Assembly: GCA_028023455.1 (NCBI GenBank)
Contig: JAQFVV010000013.1
Coordinates: 5,398,001 to 5,462,000 of the forward strand
Length of the DNA stretch: 64,000 bases
Reading direction: 5' to 3'
Origin: Epiperipatus broadwayi
Taxonomy: Eukaryota; Onychophora; Udeonychophora; Euonychophora; Peripatidae
Shown here: piece after piece, positions 12,901-22,835 of the stretch
Numbering within the stretch: the stretch's first letter is position 1
Layout of the letters: each line of letters starts with the position of its first letter
The notes under the pieces: model-generated
What the model was told of the DNA's origin: nothing
The model's input: only the letters and a program-made list of their open reading frames with translations
Databases searched by the model: none
Program-made: the position numbers and the translations under genes

Positions 12901-15900
12901 CCAGAAACCAATATTATGTAATCTAGAATTAAATAAGATTAATGTAAGTTTAACATTTTTAAGATCTCAATTTCATTCATAACTCAAAACTTTAAGGCAT
13001 ATAAAAATTCTAAGTTATTGGGCTAGATAGTACAATATGAATAAAAGAAGATTGTGAATAGTTATAGACAAAAAATAATACCTTCTCACTGAAAGTCAAT
13101 AAACTCAAAACTAAATGGGAAACCCCTTTGGTATTCTTTGATTATTTGTATTTACAAAAGTTAAATCAGGAATGAAGAAACATTTCTGTTGAATGCAGAT
13201 TAAATATAAGCAGCAGCAGGAGCTTTCAATCTTTTTTGCTCACATTTTATCTCCACTTATTTACCCTCTGAAAAAGTCATTTACTTCCTAAAGCTATAGC
13301 TATTTAAATTAAATAATATTCATATTGGAATTTATTGATGAAATATAAATTTAACTCCAATTTTGTGATGGAAAAAATAATAGCCATATGCATTAGTGAT
13401 CAGGTCTCAAGCAAGTTAATAAACTTTTAGGTTACAAATTTCCAGGATTCATCTGAATAATGACGAAATTAGCAGATTACAAGATGCAAGAAAATGACAT
13501 AATGATCATATACCCCCAAAATTTAGATGGCTTCCTAAAATATTTTACATGGGGCTTTCTAGAAAGATGCTATTGGACCACAAAAAAACCAAGTAGCTTG
13601 AATTAGCAAACGATAAGCTAGATGTCTTTGTATTTTTTAATTTTCTAACTTGCTTAAAAATCATACATTTTGACAATGTTAGCATTCTTTTTACCTCTGC
13701 TTTTTTTTTTTTTTTACTTCTTTGATTAGTTATTCCAATTTGGATTTTCTTCAGCAACTGTTTTATGTTTTCTTTTTTTTTTTACTTTTAAATATTTATC
13801 AATAGACTATTGTGATTTAACTTATTGCTTTGTCTATTTCTTAGTATTTTCTTATATTTGTAATATTTTATAAAAGTATCATTTTTATCCTCTTATCTTA
13901 TAATTAGTTGCAGCTGTAAAAATTGTGATTAATTTTAGATCTGTATGAGTAATAGTATTCTTCCTCAACTGATTTAAATGAATCTATACTATAATTCAAA
14001 CATAATCACAGAATAAAACATTTAATACTAAACTATTACCAAATTAAAACCTTGATAAGTTTCTCAAGAATTTTCTTTAAATTTCATGGATCTTCTCACT
14101 CATTCAATATTTAAGAAAAACAAGCATTAATCTTAAAAAAAAAAAAAATAATTTTTATAAAAATTCAACTTAGGAATCTCATACTAGAAGCACTTCACCA
14201 TAACTTATTATCAAATTAAATTCCTGATGAAAATTTCAACTATCCATATCATATCAGTCATGCCAACAAGATTAAGAAATGCAAATATTTTCATTCTTTT
14301 GTTAAATCCTTTAAGCATTTCGAAAAATATGATAAGAATTTCTCAATGAATCCTTTCTTCAGTTTCTCCATATGTTAAAAAAAATGTTAATCTTTCTTCA
14401 ATTGCAATGTAATTAGATCTACTTCTCTTCTCTATGAAGACTTGTCACTACTTTATTCAACAAGCCTCAATACTCATAATTTTGTGTTGGTACTTTCCCA
14501 TGTAGAGAAAGATACTTTTTAAAAATATCTATCAGATAAAAAAACAAATACATCCAATTTTGATTAAAAAAATGAAATATGAATGTGGGATTTTTACCAA
14601 AAAAAAATTGTAATTTATCTTTTAAAGTTCACCTCTTTTAAGAACTTTACTGCAGGATAATCATCTTACTGTGTGATATAAAAGAGATTCATAATTGGAG
14701 TCTATTTCTTGGCATAAAATTAGTCTTGTATTAGTGACATTATGTTTTATATAAACTTCTGATAATATTTTACATTTCCATATGTTGATTATTTTCTCTG
14801 TGGATAAAGCAATGACATATCTTGTATTCAGACAAATCTTTTTTAATTCTCCTATAAATCCTGAAATCTTGCCAGCCATGACTATAGGTCTACCAGTGCA
14901 AATTCCAACACATTTTTGCTATTCAAGCTCATTTTCTATAAAAAAATTATTTACCTTTTCAGGATGCACCACCACAAAGATGTCTACAAAACAGCAAGTC
15001 TTTGTGAATTTGAAAATTATACAAGTATCTGACAAAAATCGTTAAATTAGTATTATTTGTATTGTCAGGTGACTCATCAAATTGTATAGCAAATAAAGTA
15101 TTTTGCTTGATTCAAGATACTAATATAGACATGATATTGTCAGCAATGCTATCTATTTTTCTTTTGTATTATTGGATACGAGAATTTTTTTCAAAGAGTT
15201 TGATATTTCAGAACCATGGATAGTTTTGCAAATTTTCATTGCTGCTGATGAGATCTTCATCAATTATATAAATTTTTTTTTAGTAATTAATAAAGCAATT
15301 TTAAAAAAAATCTTTACCAATTTATCATTGAATTTCGTATGCTTTGAAAAAACTTAGTTTGCCATTTAATTATTCAGCCTTTCTTTCAAAAAATTCAATT
15401 GTTTTATTCTTAAATTCACTATGATAATATTTAAATGGTGATTAAGTTTTCTAGATCTTATACAATCATTTGACAACTGTTTCTGGCAGATTACACACAT
15501 AGATTTGTGTGAAACATTATAGCAAGGCATAAATCTATATTTCAAATAAGAAGGATCATATTTACAAACTTTTTCACATGACACTTTATGTCTCTTGATA
15601 TTGGTTTGAAAATGATGTAAGCAGTTCTGCTGCAACTGATAAAATATGTGACAAAACTTGCAACTCAGATTTTTTAGAATCTTTGCTGTTTCTGATACAG
15701 TAGCCTCTATAAAAACATTGTATTTTTATGAGTCACTTTCCATTTCGGGTTAAATTTTTAATGAAGAATTATCAAACACACTAGTATCAGTGATACTCAT
15801 TACAAAGATGAAACTAGTAAACTATACAAGTAAGGGTATTCTCTAGTATTTATAGTGCTAATGTAAACAATGACTATTAGATTGTGCTATATAGTGTAAT

Positions 15901-17729
15901 GTAAAAAATTTCATATTAAAATTTAAAAATATGTCTGTACATAAAAATAAAACTAATTATCTACTTCTAATTAAAAGATTTGAAATTTATTTTGACAGTT
16001 CCACTTGACAAGATCCATGGTTGCCAGTTTGGGCTCTCACAATCAATGTATTAATACAATTTGTATATAATTCACATAATATTGAATAACCAATTCAATA
16101 ATTAGCCATCTATCTAGAAATACCTAAACACTTAAAAAATAAGAAATCACTTTACTATTGATAAAAATAGGAAAGGATTTTTGAATCTATTCATACAGAT
16201 TCAATTCTGTTCTTCTTAATGGATAAAAATTTTATTGTCTATTAAAAACATTCCCCGTGAGAGCTTTAGTCTGTGTTGTAAAAAAACCACTGCATTGTTC
16301 AGTTAATTACATATTTATATATGCACATAGTTCATTTTATAAAATAGCATATCATTTCTCTTTTTACCACTTTCTTTAAAGAAAGGCTAGTTTACACAAC
16401 TATTACAATATATATATATATGTAATAATATACAAATTAAGAAGCGTATGAAACCCTTGAACGAGAAGCTATAAAGATTTCAAAAATTATTATACGCTAA
16501 GTGCTTTCGAGACCATTTGCCTCATATTCACAGCGGTAATGCAAGATGCATTATCGAGGGAGAAGTTTAAAATCCTTAATAATTTACATATATGTAATAA
16601 ATATTATGGGCTTTTACTAAATAATAATTATTATATCATCTGCTTGCGCTTAATAAATTAATACATTTACATTTGTTACTATCACTTCATTAGATGTGAA
16701 AATTACTTCATAGTAAATCGTAAGATTTCACATTATTTATATATAATATTTAGTGAATTAAATGTGAAGGTGTTTAAAGCTTCATGCTCTTAATTCAAAA
16801 TGCTTGAGTCTGGCTTATTTATATATAAATTTAAGAAGAGAAGGTGGGAATCATTTTTTTCTAGTAAAATCTCTGCCTTGGTGTTTTGAATTGAGAGTTC
16901 CCTTGTGCAGTCATTATTATATCTGATTGGCTGTCAAATAAGCATTTTTAAGGCGCATCTGTCAAAGGTTTCAGCCTTTCATGTTATTATTAAATAATAA
17001 TTAATGATACCATTGTAGAATGAAAGAACTAAGCAAGCACAAATCTGCCCATCTCTCTTCACACTTTTCTTACAAGAGATAGCAAAGATATCTATCACGT
17101 TATAAAACTTTATGTATCAGCGATACTTAATTGCAATAAATTATATTTTTAATAATTAATAAAGTGCTTTAAAATATATGTAATCAATCTCCATTTTACG
17201 TAAAAGCAGATAATCTCGCTCTGCTTAGTTCTTCAGTTCCGAAGTATTACTATTACTATATATTAATTTTATATTTACTGATAGCTTTAACAGTAACATA
17301 TTTGTCTTTTCATACATTTTACCTCAAGAAATTAATATAACGGGAAAATATAATACTGTTCAAATACATATAAACTATAACACTATTTAAAATGCAGAGT
17401 ATACTATAAATTGGAGAGAACTGTTTTTTGTTTCTCTCTTTCAGGGCGCACATAAAAAGTTCTTGTCTGCATAGTCTTTTTTTAAAAAAACCTGTATTTG
17501 CCCAAAATTAGTTCAGTTCATACAAAAAAAAAAAAAATTAACCCACGTGTATGTACAAACTTATTTATGAAGATTATATTTGTTTAAATAGTTGTTTGAA
17601 TCTATGCTCGTTAGAAAATCAGATATTTAAAGACTTATTTTAATTAAAATACAACCATATTTTAAATGATTTATTTAACGTAAAAAGGATATGTTTAGGT
17701 TCTTTAAGCAAGGATGTTTTAAATCTCAT
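6853..17729 (-). CDS. IFT80: IFT80, N-terminal part (gene span of four exons)
   Basis: IFT80 is a WD-repeat subunit of the intraflagellar transport complex B, which moves cargo along ciliary axonemes toward the tip. Four exons on the minus strand join without frame breaks: 37 + 225 + 111 + 69 nt, about 147 codons. The order is [13 protein letters not shown], then [18 protein letters not shown], then [15 protein letters not shown], then [18 protein letters not shown]. Each block matches the N-terminal WD propeller of animal IFT80 as I recall it (vertebrate protein roughly 770-780 residues). About 630 residues must therefore be encoded to the left of the window. The introns are long (5.3 kb, 5.0 kb) except intron 3 (103 bp) and carry repeats. 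No other gene is seen upstream of the start. Identification is strong; exon edges are inferred from splice signals. Confidence 0.93.
7025..7135 (-). CDS. IFT80: IFT80 coding exon 3
   Basis: The exon begins after TATGTAG at 7135 and ends at ACAG|GTAC. It encodes (G)[18 protein letters not shown] followed by [18 protein letters not shown], the second WD-repeat block; [13 protein letters not shown] with the following VGEDG is a strong IFT80 signature. Its length of 111 nt keeps phase 1 on both sides. Confidence 0.93.
7725..8760. repeat. 1-kb inverted-repeat (foldback) element
   Basis: The left arm (about 7725-8100) and right arm (about 8330-8760) are inverted copies. Left blocks such as GTCAACACTTAGACAATACC, GGCAATCTCCTTTAACAATA and AATGAAATTATTGATA recur as complements at 8735-8755, 8680-8700 and 8590-8610. 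A shorter nested inverted pair lies near the centre (8140-8175 against 8242-8280). The right arm is interrupted by a SINE at 8451-8548. No transposase is visible, so this is a non-autonomous foldback element or a head-to-head repeat pair. Confidence 0.7.
8451..8548 (+). mobile_element. tRNA-derived SINE (family 1)
   Basis: A 73-nt tRNA-like head (8451-8523) has a 7-bp acceptor stem GCATTGG/CCGATGC with one G-T pair, an A-box-like GGTTGAGAGGTCA and a B-box-like GGGTTCGCGTCCC. The anticodon arm is shortened. It is followed by TATGACACTT and a poly(A) run. The flanks carry TTTACCTGTT before and TTCACCTGTT after, a probable imperfect target duplication. A second copy at 31113-31220 keeps a full anticodon loop. 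Without a CCA-ready 3' end, and with a conserved tail shared between copies, this is a retroposon and not a tRNA gene. Confidence 0.75.
9113..9325 (+). mobile_element. RTE-type LINE 3' fragment, decayed
   Basis: The translated remnant reads [17 protein letters not shown]...KRSHVRWMN in broken frames. It corresponds to the [18 protein letters not shown]...RPHVRWMDEI C-terminus of the family. It is heavily mutated, so it is an old copy. Confidence 0.65.
9561..9828. mobile_element. Foldback element B1 with hammerhead motif
   Basis: Terminal arms (9561-9589 and 9745-9774) are inverted copies with one mismatch, containing AAACTCTCCATACAGTA and its complement. A conserved tail AAGCATAAGAAATGGTGAGC follows and is shared with a second copy at 52694-52898. 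The centre carries a minus-strand hammerhead-like sequence, listed separately. No protein-coding capacity is apparent. Confidence 0.65.
9669..9720 (-). ncRNA. Hammerhead-ribozyme-like motif in element B1
   Basis: On the minus strand the order is CTCA, CTGATGA (9710-9704), a 13-nt stem II region, GAAAC (9690-9686), TA, GTC, then TGGG. The catalytic box CTGATGA and the GAAAC...GTC pair are intact, giving stem III AC/GT with a two-base loop and C as the cleavage-site base. Stem I is CTCA/TGGG (one G-T pair), with an outer CCAA/TTGG helix beyond an internal loop. Stem II (AAACCATAAGCTA) does not pair well, so activity is doubtful in this copy. Confidence 0.5.
10321..10523 (+). mobile_element. tRNA-derived SINE (family 2, glycine-tRNA-like head)
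   Basis: The head GCCTTTGTGATGCTGATAGT, then TTTGCCTGCCAT and GGGATTTGATCC, follows the layout of a tRNA-Gly(GCC): an A-box-like region, an anticodon loop with GCC, and a degenerate B box. An unrelated body of about 130 bp and an A-rich (GAAA-like) tail follow. The head is well diverged from a functional tRNA, so the copy is old. Confidence 0.55.
12132..12356 (-). CDS. IFT80: IFT80 coding exon 2
   Basis: This 225-nt exon encodes the first WD repeat region: [19 protein letters not shown], then [32 protein letters not shown] and [19 protein letters not shown] is the characteristic IFT80 segment. The exon opens after the U12 AC acceptor and closes at GATG|GTAAGA (12132/12131), a strong ordinary donor, in phase 1. 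The GGT codon split there gives the Gly of the conserved DGK-F tripeptide once joined to exon 3. Confidence 0.93.
12367..14580. other. AT-rich intron 1 sequence
   Basis: No gene or repeat family recognised; several poly-T and poly-A runs near 13.7-13.8 kb and 14.1 kb. Confidence 0.5.
14590..15640 (-). pseudogene. hAT transposase fossil, ZBED type
   Basis: Frames on the minus strand spell the family in order. A BED-type zinc finger comes first ([24 protein letters not shown], a basic segment, NHHL, and [10 protein letters not shown]). Next is a region resembling A-S-Y...IN-KAKKP-I-GE-LI-PA, then FAIQFDES around the catalytic DES/DDE-domain entry. Last is [14 protein letters not shown]...LYHTVR, the block that precedes the hAT dimerisation region in ZBED5/SCAND3-like proteins. 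Stops and frameshifts interrupt every part. It sits inside IFT80 intron 1 in the same orientation as the gene. Terminal inverted repeats were not identified. Confidence 0.7.
15641..17692. other. Intron 1, 5' part, AT-rich
   Basis: No protein-coding or RNA gene recognised between the hAT fossil and exon 1. Confidence 0.45.
17693..17729 (-). CDS. IFT80: IFT80 coding exon 1
   Basis: The ATG at 17729-17727 opens [12 protein letters not shown] plus the first base of a His codon. This is the expected IFT80 N-terminus (recalled family start: [13 protein letters not shown]). A second ATG six bases upstream gives ATG AAA TGA, a two-codon minimal upstream frame overlapping the true start; it may reduce initiation but is probably incidental. 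The exon ends at C17693, directly before ATATCCTTTTTA, a perfect U12-type AT-AC donor. There is no GT donor within the next dozen bases that would keep the homology. Confidence 0.9.
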
Positions 17730-18826
17730 TTCATTCTAGATGTCATTCAGAGAGGGATTTGATATAACGTTAAAATCCTTGACAACACAGGATTGTTATA
17801 GCAACGAGAATAATTTAACCGAAGTTACATAGCTTATTTGAAAATAATAAATATTTGAAAAACCAAAATCAAATAAATAGGTAACATTTACTTAAACTGG
17901 ATAAACACATAATTTATTTAATTCAAGAATATATTATGTTCTAATTATAATATGTTTATTTACCTCCACTATCAAACATGCCACAAATTTTCACTTTCTA
18001 GTACTGTAGCTCAAGAAAGAAATGATTTTACTGCCGCATAGTGGAATGTTTGTAAACTATAAATTAAAAATCTATGTTTTTTTAAAATTGAAAATAACTT
18101 ATTTGTAGTAAAAATTTAGTCAATAATAAAATTGGATAAATGTTAAAAAATAATCTAAAAAACTAAATTATGCAATAAACTCTTTCATATCTTCATTACC
18201 TTTCTTCTTTCCAAAATGATTAACAAACAATATAAATAAATACAAATTCCATCTTTTTCTTTAAAAACCATTTATGTAAAACGGTTAAGAATCAAATCAA
18301 ATTAAATTTATATGTAGTTGTATTTGCATTAATCAAGATTTAAATAAGATTGATGAGCAAACTTAATAATTTAAAATATGTAAGAGTATTAGCTAGATTA
18401 TTATTATTATCATCATCATCATCATCCATTATTATCATTATTATTATTATTATTTGCAAAATTGTATTGAATAGCATATATTTTGTAATCACAACTTACA
18501 CAATAAAAATCTAACTTATTAAATACTTTTGTGATAAAATTCCGAAAAGAGAATATAAATCAATCTATATGCATATATATTTTTAAAAAAATTGTGAATT
18601 AACATTTCATGTTGCTCATATAATGGAGAGTCTACCTGGTTAATTAATTTACATGTTATTTACCATCAAGTGAAGAAAAAATTAATTGATAAAAAATTAA
18701 ATGTCTTTATTTATTCTTGAATTTATGGTTATATGAATATATTAAATAAAATCAAAAAATAATTATATTTTGTAATAAAAATAATTTATTTACCAAAACA
18801 ATTTCAATTATTTAACAAAAATCACA
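17730..18826. other. IFT80 5' flank, promoter presumed here
   Basis: This is AT-rich sequence upstream of the IFT80 start. It should contain the 5' UTR and promoter, but no TATA box or other site stands out above the AT background. A run of ATT/ATC trinucleotides lies at about 18400-18455. Confidence 0.4.
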
Positions 18827-19386
18827 TATGCAAAAATGCAAATTCATAAGAAATGTTTGCATTTATTTTTGAATATATGATATATTCATTTATATTTAAA
18901 TTTCTGATTACAAAATATGGTTAACTTTATGATATTTCTCACTTGAAATTAGCTGGCGGGTGAACAGTCTGATAATTAATTTCAAATAATTTCAAACAAG
19001 AGAACCTGAAAGTTAAATATTGCTCATTTTATTTTATATAAATTTTGTATGTGGATTATTTTTTTTATTCTTTTATTTAATACATATTTTTTATTGCAAA
19101 TTTTTTTTCATAATGGACTTGCATTTCTGCAATCATATTCCTGCATAAATACTATATCTTGGATTGAAGAAGAGAGTATTCATTTATTTAACACTCAAAA
19201 AAGGCGCGCGTGCTCAATTAGCTTGAAAAGCTGATATTGGAATGAAAGTTAAATAATATTGTTTTGATAAATAACTCACTTTTATTGCAAATTATATATA
19301 TATTATTTTATTTAATATGCAAATCCATAAGAAACATTTGCATTTATTTTTGAATATATGATATATTCATTTATATTTAAATTTCT
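18827..19386. repeat. Direct repeat pair of about 80 bp
   Basis: The block at 18827-18911 (containing CATTTATTTTTGAATATATG and ATATTCATTTATATTTAAAT) recurs at 19313-19390, nearly identical, about 490 bp downstream. The second copy abuts a truncated LINE. A related segment (AAATTCATAAGAAATG) is at about 27895. This looks like a dispersed AT-rich repeat, or a duplication formed on insertion. Confidence 0.5.
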
Positions 19387-19757
19387 GACTACTCAAAGAA
19401 GTATGGAGAGATGCATGTTAGGAATAACAAGAAGAGGTTGAAAATGCAATATATGGATAAGGGAACAAACAGATGTTACTGACCTCATTGAAAAAATTAA
19501 AAGACTGAAGTAGAATTGGGCTGGACATATTGTTAGAAGAGATGATAATAGATGGACAATTGGGATCTTAAACTGGATTCCAAAAGATTGTAAAAGACCC
19601 AGAAAGAGACCACAAGTGAGATGGATGAAATAAGAAAGTGTGCAGGGGTAATGTGGAGAAGAGAAGCTAAAGATCAGAGAAGGTGGATTGAACTTGAAAA
19701 AACCTTCATCCTGCAGTGGATTGATAATGGTTGACAATGATGAGGATGATGATTTAT
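19387..19757 (+). mobile_element. RTE-type LINE 3' fragment
   Basis: This copy starts at ACTCAAAGAAGTATGGAGAG, equivalent to 4278 in the better copy, and runs to the 3' end with a GATGAGGATGATGAT tail. It covers only the C-terminal arginine-rich domain and the short 3' UTR. Frames are broken by stops (for example AAGTAGAATTGG in place of AAGTGGAGTTGG). Confidence 0.8.
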
Positions 19758-20329
19758 ATGCTCTGGTAGCCATAAATCCAAGAATAAATATGGATATTTT
19801 ATTCTTTATCATATTAGTTATATTTTCATTCAGTGATAAATACTATGTAGCTACTCCATGCACATATATTGTACACTATATTTGCATTTGGTTGCAGAAA
19901 GGAATTTGCTACTAACTGAAAAGAGATCCTTTGATTCCTCTCTGAGTCCTTAAAGGAATCAAACATGGCAAATTCTTAATGTCAACTCCATATGTTCTTG
20001 TCATTGCAGCTGTTATTACTGTGATAATTAATATAGTATATGAACATGGATGGGCTGTTCAACCTACATGTATTAGCCAGAGTGGTGAGGTTTTTTTGGC
20101 TTTTTACTTCAGATTTTAAGATCAAGAAACACCAAAGTCTTCCTTCTCAGTTGTCTGATAGCTCAGGAAAAATGAATGATATGTGTGAATAAATTATAAG
20201 ATATTTATCATCATGCCAGACAAAAATAAATCATAACCCTTAATCCCAAAAGGTTGTAAAGTTTCCAGTCAAGGCAGCCATTGGCAGTAGAAGATGCTAA
20301 GAATTTTCTAATTGTGAACCCAGACTACC

Positions 20330-22005
20330 ATTAGATGACAATATTTTATTTAAGTAGTTACAATTTCAGATCATGTTTACATAAAGGAAGATTGCAAGAA
20401 TTGGAAGAAGAACTATCTCATATTAAATGGGACATTATTGGACTTTGTGAAGTTAGAAGAAAAGATGAAGAGACAATTGATTTAAAAAGTGGATGTATAT
20501 TGTACTACAAAGGACCCACATTGAAAGTACAAGTGGAGTATGATTCATTATAAATAAAATGTAAAAGAATAACTGTGTGGAGATTGATGGTGTATCAGAC
20601 AGAGTGGCAACATTGGTTATTCAATTTAATATTTATGCCCAAATAAGTTCTCATTGTTATGATGAATAGAGAATTTAACAAAAGGCTTTTGATGAGATAA
20701 AACAACATTTTAACATTGTCATGGGAGACTTTAATACTAGAAGTGGTAACAATTGAAAGATGAGGGTGCTATAGGTAAATTGGTTATGGTGATCGAAATG
20801 AGAGAGATCATAGATTTGTGGAGTTTGCGAAAAAGAATATTTTTTTGAAAAAAATGTTAAAATGAAGTAGATATGGAAGCATCCAAATAAAAGTACAGCA
20901 GAAGTGGATTTTATTTTGACTAATAAAAAATATATATTTCAAGATTATAATGTTCTTAATAAATCCAACAAAAAAAGTGATCATCGATTAGTAAGTTATA
21001 AGGTGTATGCTAATTCAAAACTAAAGAGCCAAAAATTATTAAGAAAAATAATATTCACAATTAATATTCCTAATCTTCAGAAACATTCTAATGAAATTGT
21101 TTTCAAATATTAACAGACTTTGAAAAGATTCGGATTTTAATCAATAGAAAGATAATGGATATACTTTTAAAACTGTAATAAAAATAGCCAGTGTAAAAAA
21201 AACATCAATTGACCAGTTAAATTTTTACTGGGGCAAGACAATTTATAAAGAAAAGAAGGACTATGAAAATATATAATAATGAGGTATTAAGAAGGATTGA
21301 ATATCTCAAATTTTGTAAAAAAAAATGCAAAAAAGAGTTGACAATGATATAAGAAAATATAATTGTGAACTAGCAATGAAAGCTGTAGAAGAGAATAAAA
21401 GTCTCAAGAGTGTAAAACAATATCCTGATGTTGATATAAAACTTATTTCTGCAATAAGAAAAAAAGATCGAACTATTACTAAAAAAAAAGAGATGACATC
21501 ATGAAATGTGTAGAAGAATTCTATTAAAATTTATATAGCAATAAAAAACAAGGAAAAGTTCCTTCCACAACTACTATATCTTCAGAATTGCCCAGGATTT
21601 TAAATAAAGAAATGAGACATGCAATAAAATTTATGAAAAAGGGTAAAGCTCCAGGTAATGATGGAATTATAATTGATATCTTAAAAGAAGCAGGTAAAGA
21701 ATAAAAAAAATCATTGGTAAAGTTATATATCAAATATTTAAATGATAAATACGGACTAGATGATAAGAAGAATGCAATATTATTATTATTATTATTATTA
21801 TTTAAAAAGGTGACAAATAAGATATTAGAAATTACAGTCCTATCAGTCTTTTATCAATTCTATACAAAACAATACCAAAATAATTACAACCCATCTACAG
21901 TGAACTTTGGATTTTAACCAAACAAAAGATCAAGTTGGATTTAAAAGTGGTTTTAAAACAATAAAACATATCCAAGTATTGAGAGAAGTTACAGAAAGGA
22001 CCAAT
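20330..22005 (+). mobile_element. RTE-type LINE, 5' half (endonuclease and start of RT), decayed
   Basis: This piece contains the apurinic-type endonuclease missing from the 3-kb copy. YNFRSCLHKGRLQELEEELS then IKWDIIGLCEVRRKDEE (20359-20480), MGDFNTRSG near 20722, and SDHRLVSYKV near 20977 are the usual EN landmarks; the last includes the Ser-Asp-His active-site end. The linker and the [10 protein letters not shown] entry follow (about 21640). Multiple stops and shifts break the frame. The element is interrupted after CCAAT at 22005 by a Penelope-like insertion and resumes at 25585. Confidence 0.8.
20335..22005 (+). pseudogene. Endonuclease-reverse transcriptase pseudogene, first segment
   Basis: It is readable in three short frames: 20335-20550 (EN N-terminus), 20904-21113 (EN C-terminus, FILTNKKYIFQDYN then SDHRLV), and a broken stretch after 21490 (RT fingers). 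In-frame stops occur, for example at 20551 and within the Asp-Phe-Asn region. No functional protein can be made. Confidence 0.75.
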
Positions 22006-22835
22006 ATATATTGGTATTTTCCTGAAGGTTTGTGATGATGGTGTTTTAGTTGTATTTTTATATTGGACTATTTCCATCATCTAATATGAGTATTGAATGT
22101 CTTTAGAAAAATTTAATTTTAATATTCCAAATACATTCAACTGTTTAGTAATAGCACATTAAACAGGTTAGTATATGCACAATGTTTCAATGGCAATTAT
22201 TCCCCCCTCTTCTTCAGGTGTTTCTGGCTGACCAGTGACATTACTAACATGGGCTTCAAATCTGAATCCTTAGATTCTTGAGTATTGCATTTTAAGGTCA
22301 TGCTCTGCCAAAGATAACAGTCAGTAGAAATTGTTTATATTTATCTATGAGGTTTCTCCTGACTTCTCCACTTTTTCTTTAAGAGCAAAGTTAATTATTA
22401 GTTTCCATACATTATGTACAGTCACAGTAGGTTGGCTTATGGGATTGTTAGATATTATCATGTGAACAGATTTTTAAAATTTTATTCTTTGTATCTTTTC
22501 TTTTCTATCCAATATTTTTGTATTTTCCCAATTGAACATATGGTCATTGTCACTTACATGGTCTGTTACCTTAAACAAATCTGTTTTCTTTCTTCTAATC
22601 ATCAGTTTGGGTAAAGCACTTTTCATTGAGATAACAGTTCTCACTAATATATGTCCGTCCACATTCACATGGTATTTCATAAATGCAGTTTTTTCTTATT
22701 AGCATTTCAAGTTTAGGCTTTGTAGATGTTAGAATTTTTCAGTGTCATATGGCTCTGGAAAGTTGTTCTAATGTTATACTGATTGCAGATTTTCCTTAAT
22801 TTGTCTGTTATTTTTGAAATGTATGGGGGGGGGTA
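22006..22835 (-). repeat. Penelope pseudo-LTR, copy 1 (3' end)
   Basis: It aligns with 24748-25581 over its whole length, starting at TATTTTCCTGAAGGTTTG and ending at AATTTGTCTGTTATTT. It includes a degraded GIY-YIG segment (YEIPCECG-TYIS-like frame, about 22690-22590), a tRNA-like stretch (about 22330-22245) and a hammerhead-like core (about 22235-22170). Confidence 0.75.

Larger units (their letters stand above)
12357..17692 (-). other. IFT80: IFT80 intron 1, U12-type AT-AC intron
   Basis: The donor ATATCCTTT is the full minor-spliceosome consensus. Near the 3' end TTCCTTAGC (12374-12366) matches the U12 branch-site consensus TTCCTTRAC in eight of nine positions, the mismatch falling at the usual branch A. 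The last two bases are AC (12358-12357), about 11 nt after the candidate branch point, within the normal U12 spacing. Splicing gives AAA C|AT CAG GAT, that is K-H-Q-D, matching the conserved K-H-Q-E/D of IFT80. The competing reading, a GT-AG intron, has no donor that preserves the protein. The intron is 5336 nt long and hosts a dead hAT transposase. Confidence 0.85.

Noticed and set aside
15245-15270. CTGATGAGATCTTCATCA as a ribozyme core
   Set aside because: It is an incidental palindrome inside the hAT pseudogene and has no GAAA box.
19393-19812. 139-codon minus-strand open frame
   Set aside because: It is the reverse complement of the RTE 3' fragment and has no independent features.
22590-22610. 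CTGATGA box on the minus strand as another hammerhead
   Set aside because: It is the codon pair for QTDD in the GIY-YIG segment, and no GAAA box with pairing stems follows.
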